Assembly (NCBI GenBank): GCA_937892095.1
Contig: CALAVC010000109.1
Span: 1 to 40,813 of the forward strand
Direction: 5' to 3'
DNA from: an uncultured Bacteroidales bacterium
Lineage (GTDB): Bacteria > Bacteroidota > Bacteroidia > Bacteroidales > Marinilabiliaceae
Length of the DNA: 40,813 bases
The position numbers were made by a program, and so were the translations under genes. This document shows, piece after piece, positions 6,989 through 15,977 of the stretch. The stretch's first letter is position 1, and each line of letters starts with the position of its first letter. The notes beneath the pieces are model-generated. The model ran no database searches. It was not told the DNA's origin and saw nothing but the letters and a program-made list of their open reading frames with translations.

Positions 6989-9900
6989 TTATGGGATTAT
7001 TTCTTCGTGTTTTACGCGCAGGCGCCGCCAAGTGTAGACCACATGGATATGTCCATCGGAACTTTGTATTATGCTTGGGTATGAGTATTGGCTAATAGGG
7101 CTATCCTCGAGCGTCAACCAATGTTGCCAATTGATGCCATCGGAGCTACGCATTAGCGATATGGGCGTGCGTGCACCTTTTGTTTTGTCTTTTTCAATGG
7201 GCCAGTCGTTGCAGATTAGCGCATAAGTCCCGTCTGAAAGATTAACAGCGTCCAGACCGCTATTGTTGTTAGGTGTGTCTATCATTTGCAGTTTACTCCA
7301 CGTCTCGCCGTTGTCCGAACTAAATGTTACGCCTATCTGACGGCTACGTGTGCGACATAGGGCTTCGAGTCGACCATCGGGCAGAATTAGAACAGTGGGC
7401 TGAATGGCACGAACTCCTTCGTCAGCATCGACAAAGTCGGTCTTGCGCCACGTTTTGCCACCATCGTCGCTTAGCTCGAAATATAGCTTCCAACCATTTG
7501 TCTCGATGCTCGTCGGTGCAATTAGCCTGCCTTTGTTACTTACTATTTTGTTTTTTATGGGACCCAAAAATCCTTCTTTGAGTGGTTCGCGGTCAGACCA
7601 AGTCTTACCCCCATCGCGTGAGCGAACAAGCCATCCCGTCCAGTCGGCAACTTTAAGCCCTATCTTGAAATATATCACGAGTTCGCCCGTCTTGCTGTCT
7701 TGATATATGACAGGGTTCCAACAAGCTTTGCGCTTCAGTTTGTTATTTGGGGCTTGGTTGAATGCCTTATCTTTAAGCCTTTTCTTAATTGGCCCGACAG
7801 TTGCTTCTGTCGTCGTGTCGTTAATGCCAGCAAGCAAAGCATCAGGAGTGTCGAGCAAGAAAACTCCGTCGGCAGCAAGAATGGGTTCACTCCAATGGTC
7901 GCTACCTTTTTTCTTTATGTTGACCCAAATGCATACATCGGGGTTGCGCTCATGTTTGCCGCCAAAGTATGTAACGACAAGGTCTCCTTTTTTTGTCTCG
8001 ACAATGCTTGCCGAGTGACACTGTGGGAACGAAGCGTCGCGATATACAAATTCGTCGCACACGATGGCTTTGTCGGCTGTTGTGACTTTGGCTTGTATGT
8101 CGTGTTTGCCCGACGAGAGTTTTTGTTTTGAGCCATCTGGCAGGACAATTTCGGCTGTCGTGTTGGCAGGAATCTCTATGTGCCAATTTATTTTACCTCT
8201 ATTTTTTGTCCACCGACTCACAATGTTGCCATAGATACTTTTATAGCTACTATTGATGTCGTCAATCTCGTCAACAGAAAATTCTGGTGCAAGCACAATT
8301 TCTCCGTTTGTCGTCTGCTTAATGCCCACAATATCCTTATATATCCACGCCACGAGGTCGCCCAATAGCATGACGTGGTTAGCACTGTTCATCTTGGGAG
8401 AGGCTGTGTCGCCGTTCCAAAGTTCCCATGTCGTAGTGGCTCCTTTTTCGACCATGTAGCCCCAACTTGGATATGTTTTTTGTGTTGCAAGTAGCCATGC
8501 CACGTCGTTTCGTCCCATGCTTGCAAGGGTGCGCATAAGCCACGATATGCCAATCACACCACATGAGATGTGGTCTTTGTTGTCGGTGATGATGTTCTTT
8601 AATATGTTTTTCTGTGCCTGTTCTCGCACGTAGTCATCGTCGGTTAGGAGCAAGCCAAGCAAATTGGCTGTTACTGTATTGTTGCCATAATACGTGCTGT
8701 CGGGGTAGAGTAGGTGGTTGGGGACTGTGGCTGTATTCTCTTTGCGTGTGAGAAATTTCTTCATGAAGGCTGTGCGAGTTGTTTCAGCTTCGTTTGTGAA
8801 GAAATCTTTGTCGGCAACACTATGTGCATGCGAAGCCATCTGCTTACAGATGTAATAGTAGTAGGCCGAAGAGATTAGTGTGCCATCGGTGCGACGTGCT
8901 GGGTCTTGACTATGGATGAGTTTTATGTCTTCGGGTGGCACACACCAGTCGCCGTACTTATCTTTCGTAATCAGTCCATCGTGCTGATATTTTTCTTTCA
9001 GGTGTTTGAGCCAATGGCATATAGCATCGTAATGGTTGTTGAGTGGCTTCCAATCGTCAAAGCGTTCGCCAATCATAAAAAGTGAGAAGGGTAGGGCTGC
9101 TGGCCAAGTAACGATGTCGGAATAGTAATTCCAAAAGGCTGGTGCGACATCGGGAATGCACCCATCTTCGCGCTGAGCTTCAACAATGTCGCGAGCCCAT
9201 TTGACGTATAGATCGTGGTTGTCGAAAATAAACGACTCTCCACTGCAACCCGCTGTGCGGTCGCCAAGCCATGGCTGACGTTCATCGCGTTGCGGACAGT
9301 CGACAGGCATCCCTTTGTAGTTGGCCTCTATGCCACGTACGGCATTGGCATAGACACGATTAAGAATATCGTTGCCACACTCGAAGTGTCCCGTCGTCTC
9401 CATTTGGTCGCTTATCTGTTCTGCCACAATGTCGGCTTTGGTTAGCTCGTCAGCACCAGTAATCTCTACATACCTGAAACCATGATATACAAATGTTGGA
9501 CTCCACCACGACTGCCCATTTTCTGCTGTCGACGCTACGTATTTGTCCGTACTATGCGCATGACGAAGATTCTCCGTGTATAGGTTGCCGTCTTTGTCGA
9601 GCAACTCTGCATAGCGAATGATTATGGTGTCTTTAGCCGATTTGTGTGGAATGCGTATTCTGACTCTACCAGCCATGTTTTGTCCAAAGTCGACAATCAG
9701 TTTGCCATTTACATTGCTGACGTTTTGTGCCCCTATTGTGCCTATGACTTTCATGCCGTCCATTAGTTGTGGGCGTAGTGTGCCATAGGGTCCTCCTACG
9801 CGCTCAGCCTGTGTCCATGTGCTGTCGTCAAAACCTGTCTGTGTCCAACCCTCAAATTCTTTGTTCGCATCGTATATCTCGCCGTCATATTCGTTGTTTG

Positions 9901-10783
9901 AACGTATGGGGCCGTCGGCAGTCAGTTTCCATTTGTTGTTCGTAGAGATGGTTTTGCGGCTCCCATCGGCATATTCTATGACGAGGTTCAATCGCAACTT
10001 GGGGTAGCCAAAGTTTGTTATCTTGTAGGTTTTCTTGGCTTGTTGCATGGTAAAGTAGCGACCATTGCCCAGCACGACACCAATGGCATTATTTCCTTGA
10101 TTAAGCAATTGACTGACGTCGTAGGTGTTATACAGAGCTGTCCGTCGATAGTCCGTAGGCGCAGGTGCAAGCACTTGGTCGCCCACTCGTTGCCCATTAA
10201 TGTAGGCTTCGTAGAGTCCGAGTCCGCAGATGTAGAGTGTGGCACGCTTAATCTCTTTGTCGGTCTCAAACTCTGAGCGTGCGTAGCGTGCCGAGAGCTG
10301 GCTATGTTCATTGATGACGTCCCACTCGTTAGCGTGGTCCATGCCAATCCACTGACCCGACCAATCGCTCTCTGTAAGGAGGCCAACACCCAATTGCGCA
10401 ACGTTGCTCCATTGTGTTGTCCCACGATTGGTCGTTGAACATACACGCCAATAGCACGTGCTGCCACTACGTAGTGGTTTGCCTGCATATTCTATCCATT
10501 GCGTCTGACGCCCATCTTGTGTTGTGTCCCACAAGTCGCCCTCAAGTCGTTCGGCTTTTTCTGCCGAAGAAGACACTATTATTCGATAACTTGTCTGTCG
10601 AACGTCGTTTTCTGTACTTTCTATCCGCCAACCCAATCGTGGTCTTACCATCCCCGTGCTCAGTGGGTTGAGCATGTGTTCTGTGCGAAGGTCTGTAACC
10701 ACTACTGTTGCTTCGACTATGAACGAATATGTAATTGATAGGAATAGAGCTAAGAACTTGAATAATAGTGTCTTATGTGTCAC
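6989..10783 (-). CDS. GH78 alpha-L-rhamnosidase fused to a COG4692 sialidase-like propeller
   Basis: 1264 residues with two enzyme-like modules. After a signal peptide (about 1-25), residues about 27-900 form a complete GH78 rhamnosidase: N-terminal beta-domain (LRTEHMLNPL, RPRLGW), the segment DCPQRDERQPWLGD at 495-508 with the expected general-acid Glu501, and the base motif GATTTWELWNG with Glu787. Residues about 905-1264 match the predicted neuraminidase family COG4692: CHSASIVETKKGDLV, PDVCIWV, CWNPV, SRDGGKTWS, LGPIKNK, ALCRTRS, NSGLDAV, YSYPSIIQ and VVYTWRR. It should release alpha-L-rhamnose and a second sugar from pectin side chains. The start is GTG (no nearby ATG); -7 TACCTTTG lies at 10812-10819. 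Downstream genes are housekeeping. Specificity of the propeller is unknown. Confidence 0.92.
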   Translation of the reverse strand: MTHKTLLFKFLALFLSITYSFIVEATVVVTDLRTEHMLNPLSTGMVRPRLGWRIESTENDVRQTSYRIIVSSSAEKAERLEGDLWDTTQDGRQTQWIEYAGKPLRSGSTCYWRVCSTTNRGTTQWSNVAQLGVGLLTESDWSGQWIGMDHANEWDVINEHSQLSARYARSEFETDKEIKRATLYICGLGLYEAYINGQRVGDQVLAPAPTDYRRTALYNTYDVSQLLNQGNNAIGVVLGNGRYFTMQQAKKTYKITNFGYPKLRLNLVIEYADGSRKTISTNNKWKLTADGPIRSNNEYDGEIYDANKEFEGWTQTGFDDSTWTQAERVGGPYGTLRPQLMDGMKVIGTIGAQNVSNVNGKLIVDFGQNMAGRVRIRIPHKSAKDTIIIRYAELLDKDGNLYTENLRHAHSTDKYVASTAENGQSWWSPTFVYHGFRYVEITGADELTKADIVAEQISDQMETTGHFECGNDILNRVYANAVRGIEANYKGMPVDCPQRDERQPWLGDRTAGCSGESFIFDNHDLYVKWARDIVEAQREDGCIPDVAPAFWNYYSDIVTWPAALPFSLFMIGERFDDWKPLNNHYDAICHWLKHLKEKYQHDGLITKDKYGDWCVPPEDIKLIHSQDPARRTDGTLISSAYYYYICKQMASHAHSVADKDFFTNEAETTRTAFMKKFLTRKENTATVPNHLLYPDSTYYGNNTVTANLLGLLLTDDDYVREQAQKNILKNIITDNKDHISCGVIGISWLMRTLASMGRNDVAWLLATQKTYPSWGYMVEKGATTTWELWNGDTASPKMNSANHVMLLGDLVAWIYKDIVGIKQTTNGEIVLAPEFSVDEIDDINSSYKSIYGNIVSRWTKNRGKINWHIEIPANTTAEIVLPDGSKQKLSSGKHDIQAKVTTADKAIVCDEFVYRDASFPQCHSASIVETKKGDLVVTYFGGKHERNPDVCIWVNIKKKGSDHWSEPILAADGVFLLDTPDALLAGINDTTTEATVGPIKKRLKDKAFNQAPNNKLKRKACWNPVIYQDSKTGELVIYFKIGLKVADWTGWLVRSRDGGKTWSDREPLKEGFLGPIKNKIVSNKGRLIAPTSIETNGWKLYFELSDDGGKTWRKTDFVDADEGVRAIQPTVLILPDGRLEALCRTRSRQIGVTFSSDNGETWSKLQMIDTPNNNSGLDAVNLSDGTYALICNDWPIEKDKTKGARTPISLMRSSDGINWQHWLTLEDSPISQYSYPSIIQSSDGHIHVVYTWRRLRVKHEEIIP

Positions 10784-10811
10784 GCGTAGATTATTTTGTT
10801 GTTTCGGTAAG

Positions 10812-10819
10812 CAAAGGTA
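10812..10819 (-). promoter_or_regulatory. -7 promoter element (TACCTTTG) for the rhamnosidase fusion
   Basis: Exact TACCTTTG on the minus strand, in the 41-nt gap after the upstream gene (ends 10825) and 29 nt before the GTG at 10783. Upstream -33 sequence would lie inside the preceding coding region and shows no clear TTTG at the ideal spacing. Confidence 0.55.
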
Positions 10820-10824
10820 GAAAA

Positions 10825-12885
10825 TTATTCTTTTAGTCTGATATTCAAGAACTTATGCTTGCCATTGTTTAGCTGTGCAAGAACAACAACTTCGGTGGCC
10901 GAAATGTGGCGACTAAGTATGATATGGTTGGCTTCAATGTGTGCTTTCTGGCGGATGCCAGTCTCTTTGCCAGCTATGTCTAACGTGCTTATGCACACTG
11001 CGTTGTCGCTCGTCGTGCCAACCACAAGTGCGCCGCTTGTCGATGGAAATATTTGTGCCACTTGCTTAAAGTCAGCCATCTTTACGTCAAAAATTTGTTT
11101 GCCAAGAGAGTCTGTGCCACAAATATGTTGTGCTTTGGCTTCGTCGGTATATGCCCACAGAGTTCGACCACTTATCTGTTCGTAGTTCATGCCAATCGAT
11201 AGTTCGTTGCCTATGACAATGTCGTAAACTTGCTTGCCAGCCTCATCGAAGACGATGATATGTGGTTTGAGGTCTTTTATGCAACTGACAATGCACGTGC
11301 CGTCGGCATATTCTACGTTGCTGACCGAGTTTACACCTTTCAAGTTGTTGAGCCATGCCGTTTTGTTGTCGTTTGCTATGCCTGCCACAAACCATTGCCT
11401 GTTGTTGGCTTTCAGGTAGCCTGCGACGTATGTCGCTTTTGCTGTGCGCATGTTGCGAGCCACGTGTGTGCTGATGTGTGTGCTGCCGACGCTTTTCGGG
11501 TCGGTAGTAACCCATAGTGGTAATGCTGGTTTGCCCGCACCTGCAGCTGTGCTATACACGTTTGACTGCGAACGAAATCTTTCGTCGTTTTGTTCTATGT
11601 ATGCCGCCAATTCGTCGGCAGTGTGGTCTAAGACGTTTTGGCAATAGGTTGTGTCGGTTAGGGCAAAGCGTTTAACACCATCGGCATTATTAAATTTGCT
11701 TTTCCAAAAGTCGGCAAAGTGGAGCAGTTTCTTTTCCGATGTCTGTGCAATCAGTTTTTCTCTCATTGCACGCACTTCGCGGTCAATGAGAGTCATGTTG
11801 TACAAGTTGCGTACTTTGCGAATGGTCAAAGCTTCGGAGTATGGAATGTTCCGACCAATAGAGTCGCCAGCCAAAGCAATCATTTTGCGTGTACTTTCTA
11901 AGTAGGCAAAAAGATCCACTATGAGTGATTGATTGTCCCAATGTTTCAGGCGGAAGAGGAATGTGTCGTCGTAGGCTGGTCGAGTTTCGATTTCTGTCTG
12001 TTGGCGTGCAGCGTCATATTCTTTGCGCGCATCCATATATCGGGCGTATATTTTGTCAATGTCTTGACTCAGTGGCGCGATGTGGTCTTTCATTGTGGTG
12101 TGATATTCATCTATCCATTTCCGATAGTCCCACATGGTAAATCTATTATTGTAGAAGTCTGAGTTTGTAAGTCCGTCCAACCTAAAGGTCTCTATGGGTT
12201 TCATCTCATAGAATTGCTTATAGTTCATGACGGGGTACAAGTCAGAGAGTCTCTTATATTCCTTAAATTCTTTTATGCATTCGTCTATGTGGTTAGACAG
12301 AGCATTGAGTCTTTTCTCGGTTTCTGGCGAATCTTGCAACAGCATATCGTTGATGTCTATATACATGTTGCAAAGCTCTTTGAAGCCTACAATGCACATG
12401 TCGTAGTGATATTTCGAACGCTCGATTGCGTTGTATATCAAAGTGGTCGTGTCGGCATGATTCTTACACAAGTCCTTGTGTCTTTCTACGTATGCCCACA
12501 TGTCGGCATCTTCGAGCCTTTTGCCACTAAAAGGGATGCGTAAATTCTCGTAGAATTCCGACTGCGAACGGACATCGTTATTCTTGTAGAAAACTTTCAG
12601 ATTGCCATAGAAAAGCTGTGCGTTCTGAGCCCAAAAACGCACGCTTTCGTTGTCGCGCAGAGGATCGAAAAGAATCATTTTCTTTTCGCATATCGCACCC
12701 AGTTGTATGTATGTGTTGGCAAAATATGGGTTAGCCTTCTGAAAAGCCATCAGTGCGCTATATTGCTGGTCGAGCGTCATGTTGGGCATGGCATCGTAGA
12801 TGTCGGCATATTTCTGTGCGCACAACTGAGTTCCCACAAGTTGCAGTAGCAGACAAGCTACAAGATTTAGTATGTTCTTTTTCAT
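10825..12885 (-). CDS. large secreted protein of unknown function, paired with PD40-OmpA
   Basis: 686 residues from ATG 12885; the frame is open further up to a TTG at 12930, but that would overlap the upstream gene and precede the clear signal peptide MKKNILNLVACLLLQLVG...QLCAQ. I do not recognise a named domain. The N-terminal about 400 residues are helical and TPR-like (AFQKANPYFANTYIQLGAI; many aromatic and charged residues, DKIYARYMDARKEYDAARQQ). The C-terminal about 260 residues are strand-rich with repeats such as AGYLKANNRQWFVAGI and GRTLWAYTDEAKAQ, suggesting a beta-propeller. It begins 37 nt after the PD40-OmpA gene, so the two are probably cotranscribed and may form one periplasmic or outer-membrane assembly. 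Function unknown. Confidence 0.85.
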   Translation of the reverse strand: MKKNILNLVACLLLQLVGTQLCAQKYADIYDAMPNMTLDQQYSALMAFQKANPYFANTYIQLGAICEKKMILFDPLRDNESVRFWAQNAQLFYGNLKVFYKNNDVRSQSEFYENLRIPFSGKRLEDADMWAYVERHKDLCKNHADTTTLIYNAIERSKYHYDMCIVGFKELCNMYIDINDMLLQDSPETEKRLNALSNHIDECIKEFKEYKRLSDLYPVMNYKQFYEMKPIETFRLDGLTNSDFYNNRFTMWDYRKWIDEYHTTMKDHIAPLSQDIDKIYARYMDARKEYDAARQQTEIETRPAYDDTFLFRLKHWDNQSLIVDLFAYLESTRKMIALAGDSIGRNIPYSEALTIRKVRNLYNMTLIDREVRAMREKLIAQTSEKKLLHFADFWKSKFNNADGVKRFALTDTTYCQNVLDHTADELAAYIEQNDERFRSQSNVYSTAAGAGKPALPLWVTTDPKSVGSTHISTHVARNMRTAKATYVAGYLKANNRQWFVAGIANDNKTAWLNNLKGVNSVSNVEYADGTCIVSCIKDLKPHIIVFDEAGKQVYDIVIGNELSIGMNYEQISGRTLWAYTDEAKAQHICGTDSLGKQIFDVKMADFKQVAQIFPSTSGALVVGTTSDNAVCISTLDIAGKETGIRQKAHIEANHIILSRHISATEVVVLAQLNNGKHKFLNIRLKE

Positions 12886-12922
12886 CGTTACGAATGTCTT
12901 AAACAAAAATGTATGTCGTGGT

Positions 12923-14920
12923 CTACTCAACTACTTTAAATTCAACTCTTCTATTCTTAGCTCTGTTTTCGTCGCTATTGTTTGGCACGAGGGGTTTGGT
13001 CATTCCGTATCCCTTGCTAATAAGTCGGTCGGCGCTAATCCCGTTGTCGGTAAGGTAGTTCAGGACAGTCTGTGCGCGTCTTTCCGAGAGCTTCTGGTTG
13101 GCAGTGGCGTTGCCAACGTTGTCCGTGTGTGCCGAAAGCTCTACTCTGAGCATTGGGTTCTCGTTGAGCAGTGTTATGAGTTTGTTCAGTGTCGTGTATG
13201 CTTCGCTGAGCAAGAGAGCTTCGTTTGTCCTGAAGTTGACATTCTTAAGGTTTAGCGTAGCGTTGAGTTTTAGTGGTATCAGTTCAATATCTATCTGTTT
13301 GTCTTTGAATGTCTTAAGATCTATGTCGAGGCTCTTAAAAGCATAACCCACAGGCGGCAATATCTCGACGCTATACAAGTCGTTCTCGCGTAGGTCGACT
13401 GCGTCTTTATTCTTGTCTTTGACTATTTTTTCTTCGCGACTTTGGTTGTTGATTACAACTTCCGTTGACAGTTTTTCTTTCGTGTCTGCATCGACTACGT
13501 CAATGATCAAGTTCCTTTTGTAAGCCGACATAGCTAACTTTCGACGGTAGGCATCGAAAACAATATCTCCTTCCAAGCGAAACAAAAATTTGTTTTCGTA
13601 CATTGCTGGAGCCGTTGCCACAATGTTATAATTGCTACCAATTGGCAGGCGGAATGTGTATCGTCCTTCGTCGGTCTTCTTGCCACGGAAGATTATGTTT
13701 TTGTCGGTCTGCGAAATTGCTATTACCTTACCATTGATTGGTTTGAAAATTTCGCTGTCGTAGAGGTCTATGTCTATCTGTATGGTGTCGAATATCGTTA
13801 TCTCGTTTGGCAACAAGCTACGTCCACTGCCATCGTAGGCCAAATAGTACGACGCAAACGAATGGTTCGGTGTCCGCACGTCAAGAATGTAATTTTTCTT
13901 GTCCGGATTTGTTGTCTTAAACTCTCCGTTCGAAGGGTCAGACGAATATTCGCCAAGCACTTTGCCTGTTGTCGGGTCTTTGACAATAACCTTCGAGTTG
14001 ACCGCTTTATGCGTGTCGCGAGTAATGGTTTTGCTTTTTTCGCTAACTATTGGTTTGACCTTATACTTGGGGTCTATAAGCCCCGTAAACATTAGTTCGC
14101 CATAGTGGTCTTTGCCCCTGCCTCGAATGGCAAAAAGGTTCTTTTCGCTCATCTGTGGGCAAAAATAGTCGTCGCCCTGTTCGCCAATCATGTTTTCGGG
14201 GATTAGCCATGCGTCGCCAATGCTCCGACGACTAAATGTTGCTTGTGCTTTCTTCTTTTTCTCTGGTCGTATGGAGTAGTAGAGCGACACTCCGTCGTAG
14301 CCTATGCGAGCGTCTTGCACGTAGGCATAGCTTACTGCCTGATTGATAGGCTCTGCATGTCCCCAGTCTTTTTTCTTTTGGTCTTTGGCTGCGTAGTAAA
14401 CAGACAATTTTTCTTTTTCTCTGCGCTCTTGCTTTTCGTCCGAGACCACCTGATGGCGAAGGAAGTATATGCCTTGCTCACCCGGCACGACCGACGGATA
14501 CATATCGTCCGTTTCAGAGCATATCTTCGTTACCTTTGTTGGCTCGCCCCACGTTGTGCCTTGGCGTGTAATCCTATATATGTCGTAGCCCGTCGGCGAG
14601 CCTTCGCGTGTCGCATGGAAATATATTGTTTTCTCGTCGTCGGTCAAATATAGTCCGCCCACCGTGGCTTCGGCCATTACGTCGTTTATGGGCTTTATGG
14701 GCGTGGCTCTCGACCAACCATTCTGCTCAGCATGTGTCTCGTATGCTTTCTCGTGTCCTTGCTCGTCAAGTTGCGAAAACACCATGTAGTCTTCTGTTCG
14801 GTTGATTGAAAAACTGCCTACGTTTTTCCAGTTCCCAAAGCTACTTAGCTGAATTTGTTGTGCTAATGCACTCGCCGCTATTGCCATTGTGGCCATGAGC
14901 GCAACGTGTCTCTTTACCAT
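12923..14920 (-). CDS. PD40 beta-propeller / OmpA-family outer-membrane protein
   Basis: 665 residues from ATG 14920; the extended frame to 14977 adds only a Lys-rich leader. A signal peptide (1-21, ...AASALAQ) is followed by PD40/WD40-like repeats (about 25-320: MVFSQLDEQGHEKAYE, DDEKTIYFHATREG, YPSVVPGEQGIYF), one or more carboxypeptidase-regulatory-like beta modules (about 330-530) and a C-terminal OmpA domain (about 550-665) with SAHTDNVGN and SERRAQTVLNYL, ending in KNRRVEF. The OmpA domain should bind peptidoglycan through the conserved Asp and Arg. The architecture resembles T9SS PorE without its TPR part. It is divergent from the histidine kinase across a palindromic promoter region. 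Its cargo or partner is unknown; the downstream 686-residue protein is the obvious candidate. Confidence 0.93.
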   Translation of the reverse strand: MVKRHVALMATMAIAASALAQQIQLSSFGNWKNVGSFSINRTEDYMVFSQLDEQGHEKAYETHAEQNGWSRATPIKPINDVMAEATVGGLYLTDDEKTIYFHATREGSPTGYDIYRITRQGTTWGEPTKVTKICSETDDMYPSVVPGEQGIYFLRHQVVSDEKQERREKEKLSVYYAAKDQKKKDWGHAEPINQAVSYAYVQDARIGYDGVSLYYSIRPEKKKKAQATFSRRSIGDAWLIPENMIGEQGDDYFCPQMSEKNLFAIRGRGKDHYGELMFTGLIDPKYKVKPIVSEKSKTITRDTHKAVNSKVIVKDPTTGKVLGEYSSDPSNGEFKTTNPDKKNYILDVRTPNHSFASYYLAYDGSGRSLLPNEITIFDTIQIDIDLYDSEIFKPINGKVIAISQTDKNIIFRGKKTDEGRYTFRLPIGSNYNIVATAPAMYENKFLFRLEGDIVFDAYRRKLAMSAYKRNLIIDVVDADTKEKLSTEVVINNQSREEKIVKDKNKDAVDLRENDLYSVEILPPVGYAFKSLDIDLKTFKDKQIDIELIPLKLNATLNLKNVNFRTNEALLLSEAYTTLNKLITLLNENPMLRVELSAHTDNVGNATANQKLSERRAQTVLNYLTDNGISADRLISKGYGMTKPLVPNNSDENRAKNRRVEFKVVE

Positions 14921-14943
14921 TTTTAAATAAAAATAACTTGTGC

Positions 14944-14983
14944 GCAAAGTTGGCTTTTTTTTTAAAAAATTAACCAACTTTGC
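14944..14983. promoter_or_regulatory. palindromic divergent promoter/operator between PD40-OmpA and histidine kinase genes
   Basis: Perfect 10-nt inverted repeat GCAAAGTTGG (14944-14953) / CCAACTTTGC (14974-14983), separated by 20 nt made almost wholly of T and A. Each arm ends in the ACTTTGC form seen at Bacteroidota -7 elements, so the symmetry could reflect two divergent -7 boxes. Transcription would begin near 14989 (plus) and 14938 (minus), about 10-20 nt from each ATG. The left arm also supplies a TTG for the plus promoter, with a longer than ideal spacer (22 nt). An operator role is possible but unproven. Confidence 0.55.
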
Positions 14984-14999
14984 AAGTTATTCTTTCATT

Positions 15000-15977
15000 A
15001 TGCCGTTCAATATTCTTTGGTTTATCAACTGTGCTTTGCAGATTTTTGCGGCCGTACTTGCCATTAAGCTTACTCGACTAACCAAGCTCAACGCTTCTTG
15101 GCTGTTTATTTGTTTCGGGTTGGTCGTTATGGCCACGCGTAGTATAATTCAAATCATTAATTCATTTGTCCCCAGTTTCGGATTCGACACCCACGAGCCT
15201 TATACCATAGGCAGTCTGCTCGTCTCAATAAGTCTTGCCGTTGGTGTATTTCTCATCAAGAAAATGTTTGTCATGCTAAATCAAAGTCGTGCTCGCCAAC
15301 AAGAATACGAAAAACTTCTTCTCAACACCACCATAATGACCGAAGAAAATGAGCGACGACGTTTTGCCACGGAACTACATGACGGACTTGGACCTCTGCT
15401 CTCGACAATAAAAATGGGTTTCTCGGTCATTGCCGACGATATTACAGACAAGGAAGTCCGTCGAAATTTGGAGCAAGCCATTACCGAGGCCGTAACTACC
15501 GTACGCGAGATAAGCAACAGCATGAGCCCACACATCCTTAGCAATATGGGGTTGCGAAGGGCCATTATCAATTTCCTCGGCAAGATTCCTTTTGCCAAAG
15601 ACATGAACGTCAGCTACGACATCCGATTGGCCGACCGACGCTATCCCCCAATGAAAGAAATCGTGGTCTATCGCATTTTTTGCGAACTTGTCAACAACAC
15701 CATAAAGCATGCCAACGCCACAGCCATAAACTTTCAGCTCGAGGAGGTCGGCGGCAACCTACATCTTGTCTACAAAGACAATGGCATTGGCTTTGATGTC
15801 GAAAAAGTATCGAGCCAACAACAGACCGGCATCGGAATCTACAACATCATCTCGCGTGTAACGTCAATCAAAGGCACCTACTCTTTTAAGTCGCTTGCCG
15901 ACTCTGCCGACACTAAGCTACCCGACTATAAGGAGCATGGTGTCATCGTCGAAATCACAATCCCTATTGCCGATTAG
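15000..15977 (+). CDS. membrane sensor histidine kinase (NarL/HisKA_3 type)
   Basis: 325 residues from ATG 15000; the frame opens earlier at 14940 but that start would lie inside the promoter palindrome. Three hydrophobic segments occupy about 1-88 (FNILWFINCALQIFAAVLAI, WLFICFGLVVMAT, SLLVSISLAVGVFLI). A cytoplasmic HisKA_3 helix pair carries ENERRRFATELHDGLGPLLS with the phospho-acceptor His127. The ATPase domain follows with NNTIKHANA, DNGIGFD and GIGIYNI. No periplasmic sensor domain is evident, so the membrane region itself may sense. No response regulator gene is adjacent, so it is an orphan kinase here. Its 3' end overlaps the convergent pncC gene by 14 nt. Confidence 0.9.
   Translation: MPFNILWFINCALQIFAAVLAIKLTRLTKLNASWLFICFGLVVMATRSIIQIINSFVPSFGFDTHEPYTIGSLLVSISLAVGVFLIKKMFVMLNQSRARQQEYEKLLLNTTIMTEENERRRFATELHDGLGPLLSTIKMGFSVIADDITDKEVRRNLEQAITEAVTTVREISNSMSPHILSNMGLRRAIINFLGKIPFAKDMNVSYDIRLADRRYPPMKEIVVYRIFCELVNNTIKHANATAINFQLEEVGGNLHLVYKDNGIGFDVEKVSSQQQTGIGIYNIISRVTSIKGTYSFKSLADSADTKLPDYKEHGVIVEITIPIAD

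Noticed and set aside
12886..12930. Upstream TTG start for the 686-residue protein
   Set aside because: It would overlap the PD40-OmpA stop and put a basic leader before the obvious signal peptide that begins at ATG 12885.
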